DNA from: Reticulitermes speratus
Taxonomy: Eukaryota > Arthropoda > Insecta > Blattodea > Rhinotermitidae
Assembly (NCBI GenBank): GCA_021186555.1
Contig: JAJKFL010000014.1
Coordinates: forward strand, 17,497,533 to 17,561,532
Direction of reading: 5' to 3'
DNA length: 64,000 nucleotides
Position 1 is the first letter of the stretch. Every line of letters starts with the position of its first letter. The notes under the pieces were generated by a model. That model had not been told where the DNA came from. It worked only from the letters and a program-made list of their open reading frames with translations, and searched no databases. Below are positions 12,601-23,554 of the stretch, piece after piece. A program made the translations under genes and the position numbers.

Positions 12601-15600
12601 GGTCTGGGAGACCTCTTGCAAAGTGACCTCCAATTTGGTTATACTTTGCGAGGACAGGACGAGGCATTTCTTCGGGTAGGTAACTTATAAATGCTTTCTT
12701 GTATGGGCACAAATGGTTACCTCATTTCCAAAATTTTGCAGAATCTTCGCACAGAGAGTCCATGACCAAAATTAATGACGCACATTCTCCTACACCCACA
12801 AGCTGTAGATACATCATGTCAGCATTAAAATGTTTAATTTACTTATTCTGTTTTAGTTAATTAAATACTGGTGCAGCATTAAAGAAGCAAACTGGCTGAA
12901 GTGGTAATGCTTCAGACTTGTATTTGGGAAATATGTGGTTCAAACCTTGGTCAAGACACTGGCTGTCCTGACTGGTGTTTTTCATGATTGTCTGCAGTCT
13001 GTACAGGCAAACGGCATACGAGTACCTAAACTATGCCATGATTACTTCCTTCCAAATTCTTGCAAATTCATTGCTCACCAGTCATCTTACCATTCTGTGT
13101 TATACACATACAGTTGGGGTTACTGAGAGCATCATACAGAAACTAGGCCTATACATCAAATAAACACAACAGAGTACAGCATGTATTGCATCAACAAGAA
13201 ATTAACTGACTATGTAGTGGTGTTGTTGATTTTCTACACCTGGCAGCATTCACATACCAAAATTTTGACATTTTATTGTATCTTAGTGGCTGTAACACCT
13301 ACCGCATCCACCTTATTTTGACATGTTAAATTGAGGATAATTTTAAAATATAAAATAAATTTTGTGGCAAAGGATACTGAAGTGCCATAGCAAACACACG
13401 AAAAAGGTATGATGAGTTACATCAGTAAGTACCATACTATGTCATCTACAAAGGTACTAGGGTCAGCAGCAATAGAGACCTATGTGAGAAATGAGGTTTC
13501 CATGGCAGTTCATATTCAAGTTACGGTCTTCTTGGTTGTTATGCCGTGCAGTCTTACTGGTGGATGCCAACATTCTGGAGGAACAATGAAGAAGGAAGCA
13601 GCATGATCCTCCAGAATGTTGGTGTCCACCAGTAAGACCACATGATAACTCCGTGGAAGTAAATATATCATCCTTTCCATACTTGCGATCATAGCTTAAA
13701 TCTGTTAGCGTAAGTAATACAGAACAGACACTTAGTAGACAGTAATGCAGGAGAGAGATATTTTATCAGTTTGCTTTTATAATATTATATATACATAGAA
13801 CAGACAGTGGAGGTGCAATAATATAGTCAGTATAGTGATTATGCTACTGACTGGATAACTGAGGAATCATGATTTAATTCCCATCTGGGAATAGAAACTT
13901 TTTCTTTCCCCCCCCCCCCCCCAAAGCATCCTCTGGGGCCTACAAAACCTTCTATTCAATGGGCACAGAAAGCTCTTCCACCAGCAGTCAAGTGGCTGGG
14001 TTGTAAAGCTCACCATTCACCTCCAGCAAATGCTAAGGTTAGGAATGCTCCTTGCACCTTCATGGTATGAAAAGGGACAAATTTACCTTCTTATTACTCT
14101 GTGGAATAGGTAGTACATCAAGAAGCTACATTTAACAGTTATTACAATATTGTCACACGTTTAAGAATAACTTTCTGATATCTAAACCTTTCAAGAGAAT
14201 TTCACTGTCTTGTGACTCTGCATCAGTATTTCTCATCAAGGGTGTATGCAACTTGGGGTTTTCAAGAGAATCCTTCAAGTGCTTCATACAATTTTTTTAT
14301 TGTAAGAATCTGTACTGAAATCAGAAGAATGTTTTAAACCTTCCTTGAAAATTTATAATTAATAAAAACATAAAAAACTGGAAAATTATGTAACAAAACT
14401 GTGTGGGCTTCAGGATATTTGCTTCTGCCTCAGTTTTAGTTGCAATCAGCAAATTGGGATTAATAAAAAATCATGTGTTAAGCATGTGGCAAACAAAGTC
14501 TGTATACAAGTAGTTGTAGCAGTGCAGTTGAGGTCTTTGTTCTTCTGTGATGTGGTGCCATGTCACTGGGTGACATCCTTGATGTTCCAAGATAGCAGGA
14601 TGGTCTTATACTCAAGGGTGGAAATGTCCAGTGACATTTCAACCATTAAACGTCAGACCGTCACGCTGTCTCAAAATCTCTGGCAGCAATCACTCATTGT
14701 TGTGGCACCACGTGCCAAAATAATGGAGACCTCAAAGGTTGTACAATTTGGTTAATATTTTCCATTGCAATTGACAAAATTTTGTATAGTAACTGATGAT
14801 CTTACTGAAATGACAGCAATGTAGAAGAGTTCTGACTAAAATAATGGATAAATTAAAACAAGGTAAAGGTAACAGAATTTGAAAGCTCACCAACACCACT
14901 GCCACATTCAGAAAATGTATTTTGCTTCATGCTAACATACATGAAAATTGTTTTCTAGCAGTTGGTGAATGAAACTACATTACGTCGACTGTATTTTCGA
15001 GGTTTGGTCCGGAACCATGGAGTAGATGAAGCTTCTCTTGGATTATTGAAAGCATCTCACGGTGGCTATGCATTCTTTGTATCAGCACGACTAGGCAGAA
15101 AAGCACTCAATTCCTTCATTGCGCATGACAAGCGCTGTGCTATTCAAGAGCTCACAGTAGAAGCCGCCAAAAGTGCCATTGCTTTACCTATGGGTCTTAC
15201 ATCACCATACAGGAGACTTATCAATCTCAGGTAATTAATGTTTACAAATATGCAAGCATAAATGATAAAAAATCAATTTGTAATTGCTACTTACTCACTA
15301 AACCCTCAAACATGGATTGGGATACGGGCTAGCCAGTCAGTACCTTCATTTAGATGCCATCAACTCTAATTTCTTAACCAACAAGAAGTGATTATCTAAT
15401 CATTATACACATATGAAAATATGTGACTTGGTACAGCCTTGTCAGGAAAACTGTATTTTTTCTGTGTGTTATTTTATTTGAATACAAATTTTAGACTCAG
15501 CATACATGCTTGTTTTTATCTGGTCACATGTAATAGTCAGTCTCTTTTCACAAAAACCTGCCTAGTACATCTCGTTTTTCTTTTCTCAAATGCTGCTTAT

Positions 15601-16181
15601 GTAGTTAATAAAATAACAATCATCTCTTACTCAAATTCCCTATATTTTTCAATAATGTAATATATAATAAACACGTACTTGAACATTACTCTTCCTTTCC
15701 GCAACATGATTGCTCTACTTTAGTGGCTGTGAATTGTTTAACTCTAAATACTTCTGTTAGTGTGGTTAGCATATTCAAAAGTATTATCAAGCATTACATA
15801 TGGATATAGCTTGTTTTAATCCAGTAATGTATTCTTCCCTGCAGTCTGTTACGCATGCGGGAAGCAGGGGTTCTAGGACCCATACAAGAACGCATGCTAC
15901 CACCAATGCCACGCTGTCAAGCCTATTCTGCCTTCAACAGTGCAAGCCTTACAGACGTATATTCAGCTTTCTTAGTCTTAGGAGGTGGATTGGCAGTGGC
16001 AATTTGTATGGGTATATCAGAAAAAATTTGGAAGCACCGAGTCTCTATTGGGCACTGGGTAGCTACTAAGTGGGCTAGTAAGGATAAGTCTGAATCCATA
16101 CATAATGTGCAAAGATTTCCACTACACAGGCAGATGCCCAAAACATCCAAGTTCCAGCATGGTATTCAGTGGTTTGATTAG
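6180..16181 (+). CDS. Ionotropic receptor (iGluR-like, IR75-like), six exons, 5' end missing
   Basis: Variant ionotropic glutamate receptor, a ligand-gated cation channel of sensory cells. Exons whose phases join without adjustment are 6180-7024, 8806-8976, 12126-12376, 12467-12675, 14962-15230 and 15845-16181 (TAG-type end after GIQWFD). Together they give about 690 residues. Seen: LFHAYLSWLIIT in the N-terminal region; ligand-binding lobe S1 (VYKIRSNS, NDFRGLPL, ITPERYRDMLFTLP); TM1 (LLASVVATGVVIATAMVLV); pore segment after WSLGEAMVWSVSVLCMQG; the next membrane helix ending YNAYAAFITSFLSV; lobe S2 (GGYAFFVSARLGRKA, GSPY-like LTSPYRRLI); and the last TM (YSAFLVLGGGLAVAICMGI). The start codon and first exon(s) were not found. 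An unusual polar insertion of about 100 residues sits in exon 1. The subfamily assignment is from memory and tentative. SINEs A, B and C fill the second intron. Confidence 0.85.
6425..6720 (+). other. Charged, Asn/Arg-rich insertion inside the IR ligand-binding region
   Basis: Between ATEENISWK and the S1 strand LQVYKIRSNS the exon codes about 100 residues dominated by N, R, K, D, G and S, with no hydrophobic core (for example RRWGDRNDATNKYNDGSHRY). Other IRs of this type, as I recall them, have only a short linker here. It stays open in the same frame as the conserved flanks. Confidence 0.6.
7838..8180 (+). mobile_element. LINE 3' fragment (RT C terminus plus tail) in IR intron 1
   Basis: The DNA for LYSSPNI, then RMRWVGH-A-M, KRNAFRVLV-KP-G, RPLGRPG..WDIK and K.RWRVLV-type segments follows the order of the C-terminal tail of insect non-LTR retrotransposons. 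The tail TTCAGGTTTGATAAAATGCGGTG matches other tails in the window. It is degenerate, with broken frames, and 5'-truncated. Confidence 0.6.
9614..9655. repeat. (TG)n(TA)n microsatellite
   Basis: An uninterrupted TG run of roughly 35 bp passes into TATATATA, within IR intron 2. Confidence 0.95.
10190..10505 (-). repeat. SINE family A, diverged near-full copy
   Basis: It has TTGTCCCTGTGCC, ATGAAGGCATATAGGG, TTCTTAACCTCAGCACTAGA, ATTTACTACCGGGAAAA, TAGGAAGCTAGGTGAGCCCC and the B-box complement GGGAATTGAACCC, in the same order as the copy at 36894-37190. The tRNA-like head is at the right, so the element reads minus. It lies in IR intron 2. Confidence 0.75.
11374..11659 (-). repeat. SINE family B, full copy with A-tail
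   Basis: On the minus strand it begins GCCGATCCCAGTGGCCGTGC, carries a T-arm-like GTGGGTTCGAATCCCACC and ends in a short A-rich tail (T-rich on +). The head resembles a tRNA-Leu/Ser D-arm (GGCCGTGCGGTCTGAGGCG). AAAATT at 11366-11371 and 11660-11665 is a possible target duplication. It is the same family as 19145-19410 and 28422-28687. Confidence 0.85.
11669..11766 (-). repeat. SINE family A, truncated copy
   Basis: Only the end distal to the tRNA head is present: TTCTCCCTGTGCATGCCATG, GGGGGAGTGGAGGTATA and TTAACCTCAGCAATAG. It lies between a SINE B and a SINE C. Confidence 0.55.
11768..11995 (-). repeat. SINE family C copy
   Basis: It has AGACAGAAATGTTTTATTTA, GGAGAAAAACCTGTCCCAG, CACATGGACTGGCCTGGGA and a B-box complement (TGGGATCGAACAC), so the polymerase III-like head lies on the minus strand. 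It is followed 130 bp later by an IR exon. Confidence 0.55.
12884..13110 (+). repeat. SINE family D (tRNA-derived) copy
   Basis: An A-box-like ACTGGCTGAAGTGGTAATGC is followed about 40 bp later by a B-box-like GTGGTTCAAACCTTG, then GACACTGGCTGTCCTGACTG and ATGCCATGATTACTTCC. The spacing and order fit a tRNA head with an unrelated body. Only one copy of this family was noticed in the window. Confidence 0.55.
13527..13655. repeat. Short foldback element
   Basis: Arms CAGTCTTACTGGTGGATGCC (from about 13547) and GTCCACCAGTAAGACCA (ending about 13640) are inverted around a spacer of about 25 bp. Intronic in the IR. Confidence 0.6.
13818..14089 (+). repeat. SINE family A copy with poly-C expansion
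   Basis: The tRNA-like head TAGTCAGTATAGTGATTATG is at the left. It is followed by a degenerate B-box area, a poly-C run at about 13911-13922 in place of normal sequence, TCCTCTGGGGCCTACAAAACC and the tail CTTCATGGTATGAAAAGGGA. Confidence 0.65.
14525..14730. repeat. Degenerate foldback element (family F2)
   Basis: TTCTTCTGTGATGTGGTGCC and ATGTCACTGGGTGACATCC on the left, with CTCAAGGGTGGAAATGTCC in the centre, match the element at 39005-39195 and the half copy at about 33305-33395. The right arm is poorly preserved. Confidence 0.4.
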
Positions 16182-18100
16182 GAGTATGGTATAATGTGCT
16201 GCAAATTAATGGTAGTAGTTTAGTCTTCAAGATCCTTTCAAGTCTCCTTTTTGATTATCTTTAAAGCACAATTTTCATCCTGTAGAGCATTAATTATTGA
16301 ACATGTCATCAACACAAATAATAGATAAATATGGCATAAAACGTGAGCTGCTGTTAACTGATGAACAGCTGCATGTTATAAACAATGTTGTTCCTACTTA
16401 AAATGTTCCCCCAAAAATAACTGCCTAAGTGCTTGGCATTTCTGGGTCAACTTCAAACATAGGACACAATACTAAGTGTGCAAATGCACAGCTGAGCCAT
16501 AAAAGGTCAAAAGAGCAAAATATAGTAAAGTAGAATTCATATATATGAAACAGTTCTGGCAAAAACAGGCTATTAATCTACCAGTTCTACTTGCAGAAAT
16601 ATGTTGTCTTGTGTTGAAGAATATATCAAAATCACTAAAGAAGTTAAGACTTAAAATGTTGTTTGATTGTGAAAATGGATCAGTAATAGAGAATTTATAT
16701 GGAATAATATGCCAGTAAAGCGAATGTAAATTTCATTACAAAATTACAAAATAATAACATTCGAGCCTCGCCCATTTAATATGTTCTGTAAGTTACTAAT
16801 AATTTTGCAAAAATATCATAAGAGGGGGGGGGGGGGGTTCATTGTAGTTTCCCTTACAGAAACTCATGCAGATAATAATGACACAGCTTCGATGACCCGA
16901 ATATTTTATCTTTATTAACAAGAAACATTCATTGTAAATGTAACATCCACAGTTACCTCATGTTCAGTGACTCTGGCGACACTGCGGCCTGCATCGGTAG
17001 CTCCGCCGATTGACATTGACATGTTGTTTATTCACTCTGTTGCTGCGTTTGGTAGATAGATGGAAGACCACTTTTTAAAACATTTACTCTCATATGCACT
17101 TGGCATCATTGTGGTTGTTTTGTCTTCATGTAAAGTTTCTTATTACTGCACTGTTTCTATGTTTAAAAATTCCATCAGTTAATTTTCGTCTAATACCCGC
17201 ACGTAGCATAAAACAAATTTTTGTTCAGTAACACAACAGACGGTGTTACAGTACAAACCCACACTCTAAAATTTCAATACGATCTTATATCAAACCTAGC
17301 GTATGGCTTTCTTGTCTTCCATAATTCCCGCGAAATTCTTTCAAGGTGCCATCTTGTCACAGGTGCACCGATGCACAGAATAAATGAAGACAGAAACGAA
17401 AGCGAACTCCCACACCCGACACTAATCAGAGTTTATCCGTGTAGCTATGGTTTTATGGATCTCAAGCAGAGAGGTGAGAGAGATGATCCGTGGTATGCTC
17501 CTTGCCTTACCATTCTGTAGGGCCAGTATGTATTCTGTCGTGTTATACACGGCGAAGCATTGTTTTTTGGTACATTAAAGCCTGCATTTGACTCTCCACC
17601 ACGTAGCGAAACTTGTTGCATGTTGTAGGAATTGCAGTTTTAATTCCTGTTCCAATATCTGTCCACAGGGTTCATATAACTCTGGCGCTTTAAGACGCTA
17701 GCTCTAACCTCGTACAACCAGCAGAAATAACTCGCCAGTGACATATGAATTCTTCCTGCCATCTGTAGGGGAATATGTCCACCAACAACGCCTGTCAGAA
17801 TAGTAGGTTGTTCTGGAAGTTCTATCTCCCTTGCAATGCCGTGCGTAAGACTGTCACAGAATAATATTTAATATAGGCGCATATTAAAACACAATCCACG
17901 ATCAAAGGAATATTGTATCAAAGATTACTTGCTCACTGTCTTTTAAGTAATCATCTTAGGTATACACATAGTACAGCAGAAAAAGTCTGGGGTTTCCATT
18001 TTGGCAACAGGATTGTGAGTCCAACTTGCGAGATTTCAGGCTTCCACCGCGGTGCAGACGACGCCTTGGTACAGACGTTTCAATACAACCTATAGGTCAC
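16182..18100. other. Intergenic stretch after the IR stop codon
   Basis: No canonical AATAAA shortly after the IR stop was convincing. There is a poly-G run at about 16824-16838. From about 16970 base composition becomes more even, but no frame matches a known protein. Confidence 0.35.
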
Positions 18101-18104
18101 TCTT

Positions 18105-18195
18105 GGAAATACAACCGATACGCTTTCCCGAAACTTCGGTAACCAACTACCAACCTACGCCGCGTAACATCCCAGAAGAGCGAAGGCCTCTAGAG
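18105..18195 (+). repeat. Half copy of foldback family F1
   Basis: CTTTCCCGAAACTTCGGTAA, then CCAACTACCAACCTACGCCG and GTAACATCCCAGAAGAGCG are the outer part of one F1 arm. The mirror arm is absent. Confidence 0.55.
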
Positions 18196-18846
18196 GTTTA
18201 CTTGTTGTAATTTCCCAAACGTTAAAGTGACGAGGCTTAGGAGTTTGAGTTTTAATTTTAAAAGTTGTATTGTACTGAGATTGTGGTTTCATTTTTCTTT
18301 GTAGAAAAACAAACTTCACGCTTTGAAGTATCTTCTGTAACGCCCAACTTTGAGTCACTTCCAGCTTTGTCTTCTGGTATTATGTCACGGTTGTTGCTCC
18401 CCAATTATTCCTATGAATTTCCAAAGTAAATCAATGTTTTTTTACCCTGAATTTGTTTCAGAATTTGTGTTCGATTACGTTGAGTATGTAGTCTCCTCTT
18501 CCACTGTGCGAATATATTGAAACCTTGATACATCTCCAGTCTAATTTGACAGTATGTGTTTGAGCTCCCGTTGTTTCGTGTACAAACATTATTGAATGGG
18601 TGACTGTCGTATGATTGAATCCTTCATCCTGAAGTACGCTATAAGGAGTCCTGCAGTCACTTACTGTGTTAGAGCCTAGTACAATTCATTATTTCCAAGT
18701 GTGTAACACGTCAGAATTTCCACACAATTACCTTGGAGCTGTCCTGTTTGATGTGATAAGCTGCACTTCATCTTTAACTATAAAGTACCAACAATAATGC
18801 ACAAATTTAAAGTACAACAAAAAGGCATTAAAGTATCATTTTAACT

Positions 18847-18888
18847 GCGACATGTTCCGGTGGCATATATACCACCATCATCAGGGAG
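18847..18888 (-). ncRNA. Hammerhead-like motif, degenerate
   Basis: On the minus strand CTGATGA (18884-18878) is followed by TGGTGG, a 7-8 base loop and CCACC, then GGAACATGTC. The order matches a type I hammerhead, but the invariant GAAA reads GGAA and stem I has at most scattered pairs. It is listed because GGAACATGTC ends in the classic GUC cleavage triplet. Probably inactive. Confidence 0.35.
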
Positions 18889-19144
18889 AAAGTACACCTG
18901 AAGCTGGAAACACCGCTGGTAAGGTAAAGTCTTGTTATGTACACATTACAAGAGTCACTTCAGAGAATGCACCTAAAGCACGGTAGGCTCTGTATACGCG
19001 CTGTGAACGTCCACTCCACACTGTTCATCCAGGTAGGGCACTGTTGTAATTGTCCGTTTGGGTTCGTACCCTGAACATGTCGATTATGAGATTTAATTAT
19101 TTATTTTCGGCTTACAAATTGGGGGTAGATGAGTATAACATCTG

Positions 19145-19410
19145 CCGATCCCAGTGGCCGTGCGGTCTAAGACGTGGGTCTTCGGCCGCTCGCTTACTAG
19201 GATCGTGGTTTCGAATCCCACCGGAGGCATGGATGTCTGTCTCTGTGAGTGTTGTGTTTTGTCAGGTAGAGGTCTCTGCGACGAGCTGGTCCCTCGTCCA
19301 GAGGAGTCCTACCGACTGTGGTGTGTCTCAAATGTGTGTGATCGTGAAACCTCGACGAAACGAGGAGGCCCAGGCCCATATAGGGCTGTCGAGCCATAGA
19401 AGAAGAAGAA
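19145..19410 (+). repeat. SINE family B, complete insertion with target-site duplication
   Basis: The tRNA-Leu/Ser-like head (CCCAGTGGCCGTGCGGTCTA, then GTGGTTTCGAATCCCACC) is followed by the family body and an AGAAGAAGAAGAA tail. The 13-14 bp GAGTATAACATCT(G) occurs exactly at 19131-19144 and 19411-19424. These direct repeats prove a retrotransposed unit and suggest a fairly recent insertion. Confidence 0.93.
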
Positions 19411-19429
19411 GAGTATAACATCTGGCTTT

Positions 19430-21340
19430 AGAAATTAAGGGAGAGAGGCAACTTTAGGAAGGACAGTTGCGACTTAGCGCTTCGAGGGCAGTAGGGACAT
19501 GTCACGGTGTTTCTTTGTGAAATCCCATACTCGACAGGGGGAGGTTAGAAGTAACCCACCCAAAGATATACGTTTATTGCGAGCTTGCGGTCTCCCAACT
19601 TCAATCAGAGCGTTTCAGCGCGCCGTTTTTTCTAGTCAGTAAGGTTCAAACTTTTAAAAAGTTAAATTCGGCCAATTGGGGACGGCAAAATTTACGTTTC
19701 AGCCAATGAGAATACATTTATTTTTGGATCAGGAGGGAAGGTTTTGTTGGGCAGACCGAGGACGCGAGATAGAAGAGAGAATCCGTTGTTCATCCGTGCA
19801 AGACACTGATGACAGTTTCAAGAGCCGTGCCCAAATAACAAAGTGTTAGTGAAGTGAAATAAATTAAATTTATTGGGTCCTTTATTAACTGACAATGAAC
19901 CAAAAGAAAATCATAACGAATTTTATCGGGGCCATGATACAGGTGCACCTCCACGTTATATTCCCATGAAGATAAGATCTTTTCTCTGCAACTGAGAGCT
20001 AGTACACGTTACAGAGGAGAACGTTTATAATGTAGACGATGGTTGTTGAAGTTAACGAGCCGCGTGGATGGTGCGTGGTAGTGGTAGGCTGCTGTTGTTC
20101 CTGGAAGAGCTGCATTTTCCGTGCATTGTATCATTATTACAAAACAACTGAATACATGTATTAGGCAATAAATATACCTTATTATTTTACATTATATTTT
20201 GATGTGAGCAGAAATATGTCGGATAAAATATAATGTGAAATAATATTTCCTAATAAGTGTATTTAGTTGGTTTGTAATAATTTTGTAGTTCGCTGTTTTT
20301 TAGTGCAATCGTGAATGGAGCGGGGGTGAAGAAGTGGGTATGGCAAAGCAGGTGGTTGCTTTGCCGATGTCATGCAACCTGTACATAGTTCCATAAGGTA
20401 CCACCAGGAGCATGATTTACCTACAGTAACACACGAAGGCGCCGCATATGGCGGTGTAGTACTACGTTTCCACGGAGTTTCCAATGTGATAAAGTTATTT
20501 ACTGTGGTTGGTGAGTAACCACTGATCTGCTTTTAATCTGTGCCCTCATCAGATGCGAGTGATCTATGCCACTTCTGCTGTAAGGGGGTGGTTTTAATGA
20601 ATGTGGTGCTGTTGTGGCTTTACTTATAGAAATGGTGGGTAAACGTACACATATTTGTTAGACGTATCATAAGTAATAGTGTTATACTGTGTATTTTATT
20701 TGTCTGAGTGTGGAATGCTGAAAATTACGGGGAGAAGAGTTTGTTGTACTTAAAAATAATGAATGGGCATTTTAGGTTATAATACTCATGTGTGTCCAAG
20801 TGTGATTACTGTGAACGTGACTGCAATCACATTCATGCCTGCGCCTCTAACATTCTTACTGTAGTTATTTGTCTAAAATGGTTGCACTAGACAGTGTTTT
20901 GTGCCGTTGTCATTTTATACAAACGCATGTGTATGGACCTGAGAGGGAACTTCTGAACCTTGCACACGTACTGTGTAGATTTACAGTCTCAGCATGTGTT
21001 TCTGGATGAATTAACCACGTACACAATAGGTAATAGTAGGGAGATGCTGGAAGATATGTTGACACGTAATATACACCTTAAAGATACAGGTGTTGCAGAG
21101 TTCCACTGTTTGCCGACAGACATTTGTAATTGTAGAGGTGAAGTTAAAAAAATAATTTTACCAATGTTCTGACATACTTGATATTTTTACAACGGATATG
21201 GAGTTGGGGACCAGCTAACTTAATGCAATTTACTTCTTGGTATTAAAAACCAAAGTTTGCTCATATGAAATGTATAAGAAGTTACAAAACTGCCAAAACA
21301 TGTAGAAGTGAATTTCACTTTATATTCACCGTGCATATTT
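19430..21340. other. Intergenic region, candidate 5' region of TMA16
   Basis: CCAAT-type boxes (GCCAATTGGGG near 19671, AGCCAATGAG near 19703) and somewhat higher GC make this the best candidate promoter/first-exon area for TMA16. The coding frame at 23555 lacks a start codon and needs an upstream exon ending in, or shortly after, ATG. ATG followed by a possible donor occurs at about 20068-20073 (GGATG/GTGCGT) and 20632-20637 (AATG/GTGGGT). Neither can be chosen from sequence alone. Confidence 0.3.
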
Positions 21341-21412
21341 TTATAATTGAATTATTTGTACCAACAAATGCACTAAGACAGTTTTTTCACTGTTTTCTTT
21401 ATTATTACGATG

Positions 21413-21455
21413 CCCCAATACGCATTTCGGCAGTTATTCTGCCATCATCAGGGGG
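21413..21455 (-). ncRNA. Type I hammerhead-ribozyme-like motif (best copy)
   Basis: On the minus strand the order is: CCCC (stem I, 5' side), CTGATGA (invariant core), TGGCAG-AATAA-CTGCC (stem II hairpin), GAAA (invariant), ATGCGTAT (minimal stem III, A-U closing), U, then GGGG (stem I, 3' side). Every conserved element of the hammerhead consensus CUGANGA...GAAA is present, and the stem I strands are complementary. The predicted cleavage follows ...UAUU just before GGGG. Very short stem III is typical of the Penelope/retrozyme ribozymes, which are thought to work as dimers. Activity is untested. Confidence 0.6.
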
Positions 21456-21526
21456 TATTTTAAGTGAGTTTTTACATAGACCATTTCTTCAAAAGAATTG
21501 GTCTATGTAAAAACTCACTTAAAATA

Positions 21527-21569
21527 CCCCCTGATGATGGCAGAATAACTGCCAAAATGCGTATTGGGG
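21527..21569 (+). ncRNA. Mirror copy of the hammerhead-like motif
   Basis: The opposite arm of the palindrome repeats CCCC, CTGATGA, the same stem II and GGGG on the + strand. The invariant GAAA reads CAAA here, which would be expected to impair cleavage. Confidence 0.5.
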
Positions 21570-21649
21570 CATCGTAATAATAAAGAAAACAGTGAAAAAA
21601 CTGTCTTAGTGCATTTGTTGGTACAAATAATTCAATGTAGAAGTGAAGT

Positions 21650-23554
21650 TTGTATATTTATTATATATATTTTATATGTGCAAATTGTTGGTTTTTAATA
21701 ATAAGTATATTATATTGCATGGAATGAACAATTTCAAATTAATATAATTTAGTTTACATTTATTTTGGGTGTAGTAAATGTATCTAAAACATCAAATTCT
21801 GCAGCAAGTTTGGTGGTAGTTTATACTAGGTGGTTGTGTGCTGAAGAGGCTCATGAACGTTATAGTGTAAAGTTGTTCCAGCATTTCTAATCATTGTAAT
21901 ATTAATTAGTTACAACTAATTAATTTCTAATTATTGTGTGTGTGTGTTTGTGGCCTAGGCTGAAAACTGTATGTTCAAGCATTTTATCTGTGGCAGTTGG
22001 TGCACAACATGGTCTTGTTTACTGGCCTCTGTAGTTAACATAGTGAATTAACGATTAAATAGTTGAAGTTTCAATTGCCCTGATTATGTTGGTTACATTG
22101 TCTGAGAATTATATTTGTTGTAAAGTAATTGTGGTGCATTGGAGCAGATTTCTGTGCAAATGGTTATATGCTACTTTTATGATGTTGCCTACTTATGCTG
22201 ATAGAATTGAAACCTCAAGGTGACCAGGGCACACTTTATTACAGGTTTCAACCATCTATATTTATGTTGTTTAAGGAAAGAATTTGATCTTGGTTCAGAA
22301 ACAACTTCTGCAACTAACTTCACTCTGAATTCCTTAAGGGGGTGCCAACCATTTGGATGGTTATTGCTACCCATGTATGACTTACTATCTACACACCTCC
22401 TCCAGGCAAATGATTTCCATCCAGCCACCAAGTCGGGGGGATGTGTGGGAATAGGAAAGTTCTGTTTGGTTGTCATATATTGAGGATTCCCCTTATGCAC
22501 TGAATGAAGAAGTGACAGTGCTTCTGATTGAGTCTGACATGAAGTTTGAAAAAGCATCATACTTGAAAATTTAGTTGGGCCTGAGTGCTGTTACTGCCAC
22601 AGTATACAAAGTTTGGCTTTCATGGAGCAGTTTGTGATGTGCTGGATAAATATGGTGTTTATTCCAAGTACATTCGCATTGAATTTACAGTTCTGATGTG
22701 TGAGAAAGTTAAAGAAAGACCAGATTAGATCAGGATGTTGACTTTTGTTGAGTAGTTTGAAGGAACAATGAAACACGAATGAGAAGCTTGGATTGGCATA
22801 AAAAGTGTTATCTGTAACTTCTTGGGGTATAATAAAGACCCACATTACAAAGTAATGTTCAAAACTTGTACTGTAATATGAGCTTCAAGGTTTATTTCTT
22901 ACACCCACATTTGGAGTATTTTCCTGAGAATCTCTGTAGTTTTAGTGATGAATGAAGGGAAGGATTTTGCTAATGCTTAAAAAATATGGTGAACAGATTC
23001 ATGTTATAGGTTGAATGTCACAAAATTAATTATGTTTTGAGACCTTCATAGTAAGATTTACATGAAGTGACTGATTACAGTGAAAGCAGCTGCTGTGAAA
23101 CTTGGATTTTCAGACCAGTGTTACTTACAATAAAACTTCAAAATGTATTGGTTTCAAATCTTGGAAGTGTTGTTTGATCCATACCATGTATACTGGTTAC
23201 ATGTATAAATTAGCTGTTATGAAAATATGTTTTAGTATTCCATAACTAACTTTATACATAGAAGGGTTATCTTACACACTGGCCTTTGTAGTTATAGCAG
23301 TAGATAAAGTGATTGTGTATTTAGAGTTGACTCATTGCATGGGGTGTTTTCACTTGTCAGTACGTTCAACAGATCAAACCCAAACTTGAACACTTGACTT
23401 GATTTCACATTTTTTTAGTGGCATTTCCTAGAAACGTGATATGTGAGCATGCTTTTAAGATTTGTGTGTGTAAAAAGAAGGATAGTATGAAACCTTCCTT
23501 ACTTTTTTGTTTCTGGCAATGTATTTAATTTGTATTCTATCATTTATTTTTCAG
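21650..23554. other. Non-coding stretch before the first recognised TMA16 exon
   Basis: AT-rich, with a short TG run near 21936. Open frames at about 22189-22560 resemble no family I know. It is probably TMA16 intron 1. Confidence 0.35.

Larger units (their letters stand above)
21313..21635. mobile_element. Palindromic element with hammerhead-like cores, flanked by a 13 bp direct repeat
   Basis: The stretch 21347-21635 is an almost perfect palindrome (arms about 144 bp, centre near 21491). ATGTAGAAGTGAA occurs at 21300-21312 and again at 21635-21647, immediately outside the unit. This looks like a target-site duplication and leaves a 34 bp unpaired segment at the left end. Each arm carries a hammerhead-like core (see 21413-21455 and 21527-21569). 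There is no protein-coding capacity. A duplication of this length fits target-primed retrotransposition better than a cut-and-paste MITE. Confidence 0.75.

Noticed and set aside
19145-19225. tRNA-Leu gene suggested by the D-arm and T-arm-like segments
   Set aside because: Anticodon and acceptor stems do not close. The unit has an A-rich tail and a 13-14 bp target duplication, so it is a SINE head.
19499-19950. Possible solo terminal repeat or promoter block with CCAAT boxes
   Set aside because: No second copy, no flanking direct repeat and no element interior were seen, so it was left as a candidate TMA16 upstream region.
22189-22560. 123-residue minus-strand frame
   Set aside because: No recognisable family, no splice or start context, and it lies in the probable TMA16 intron.
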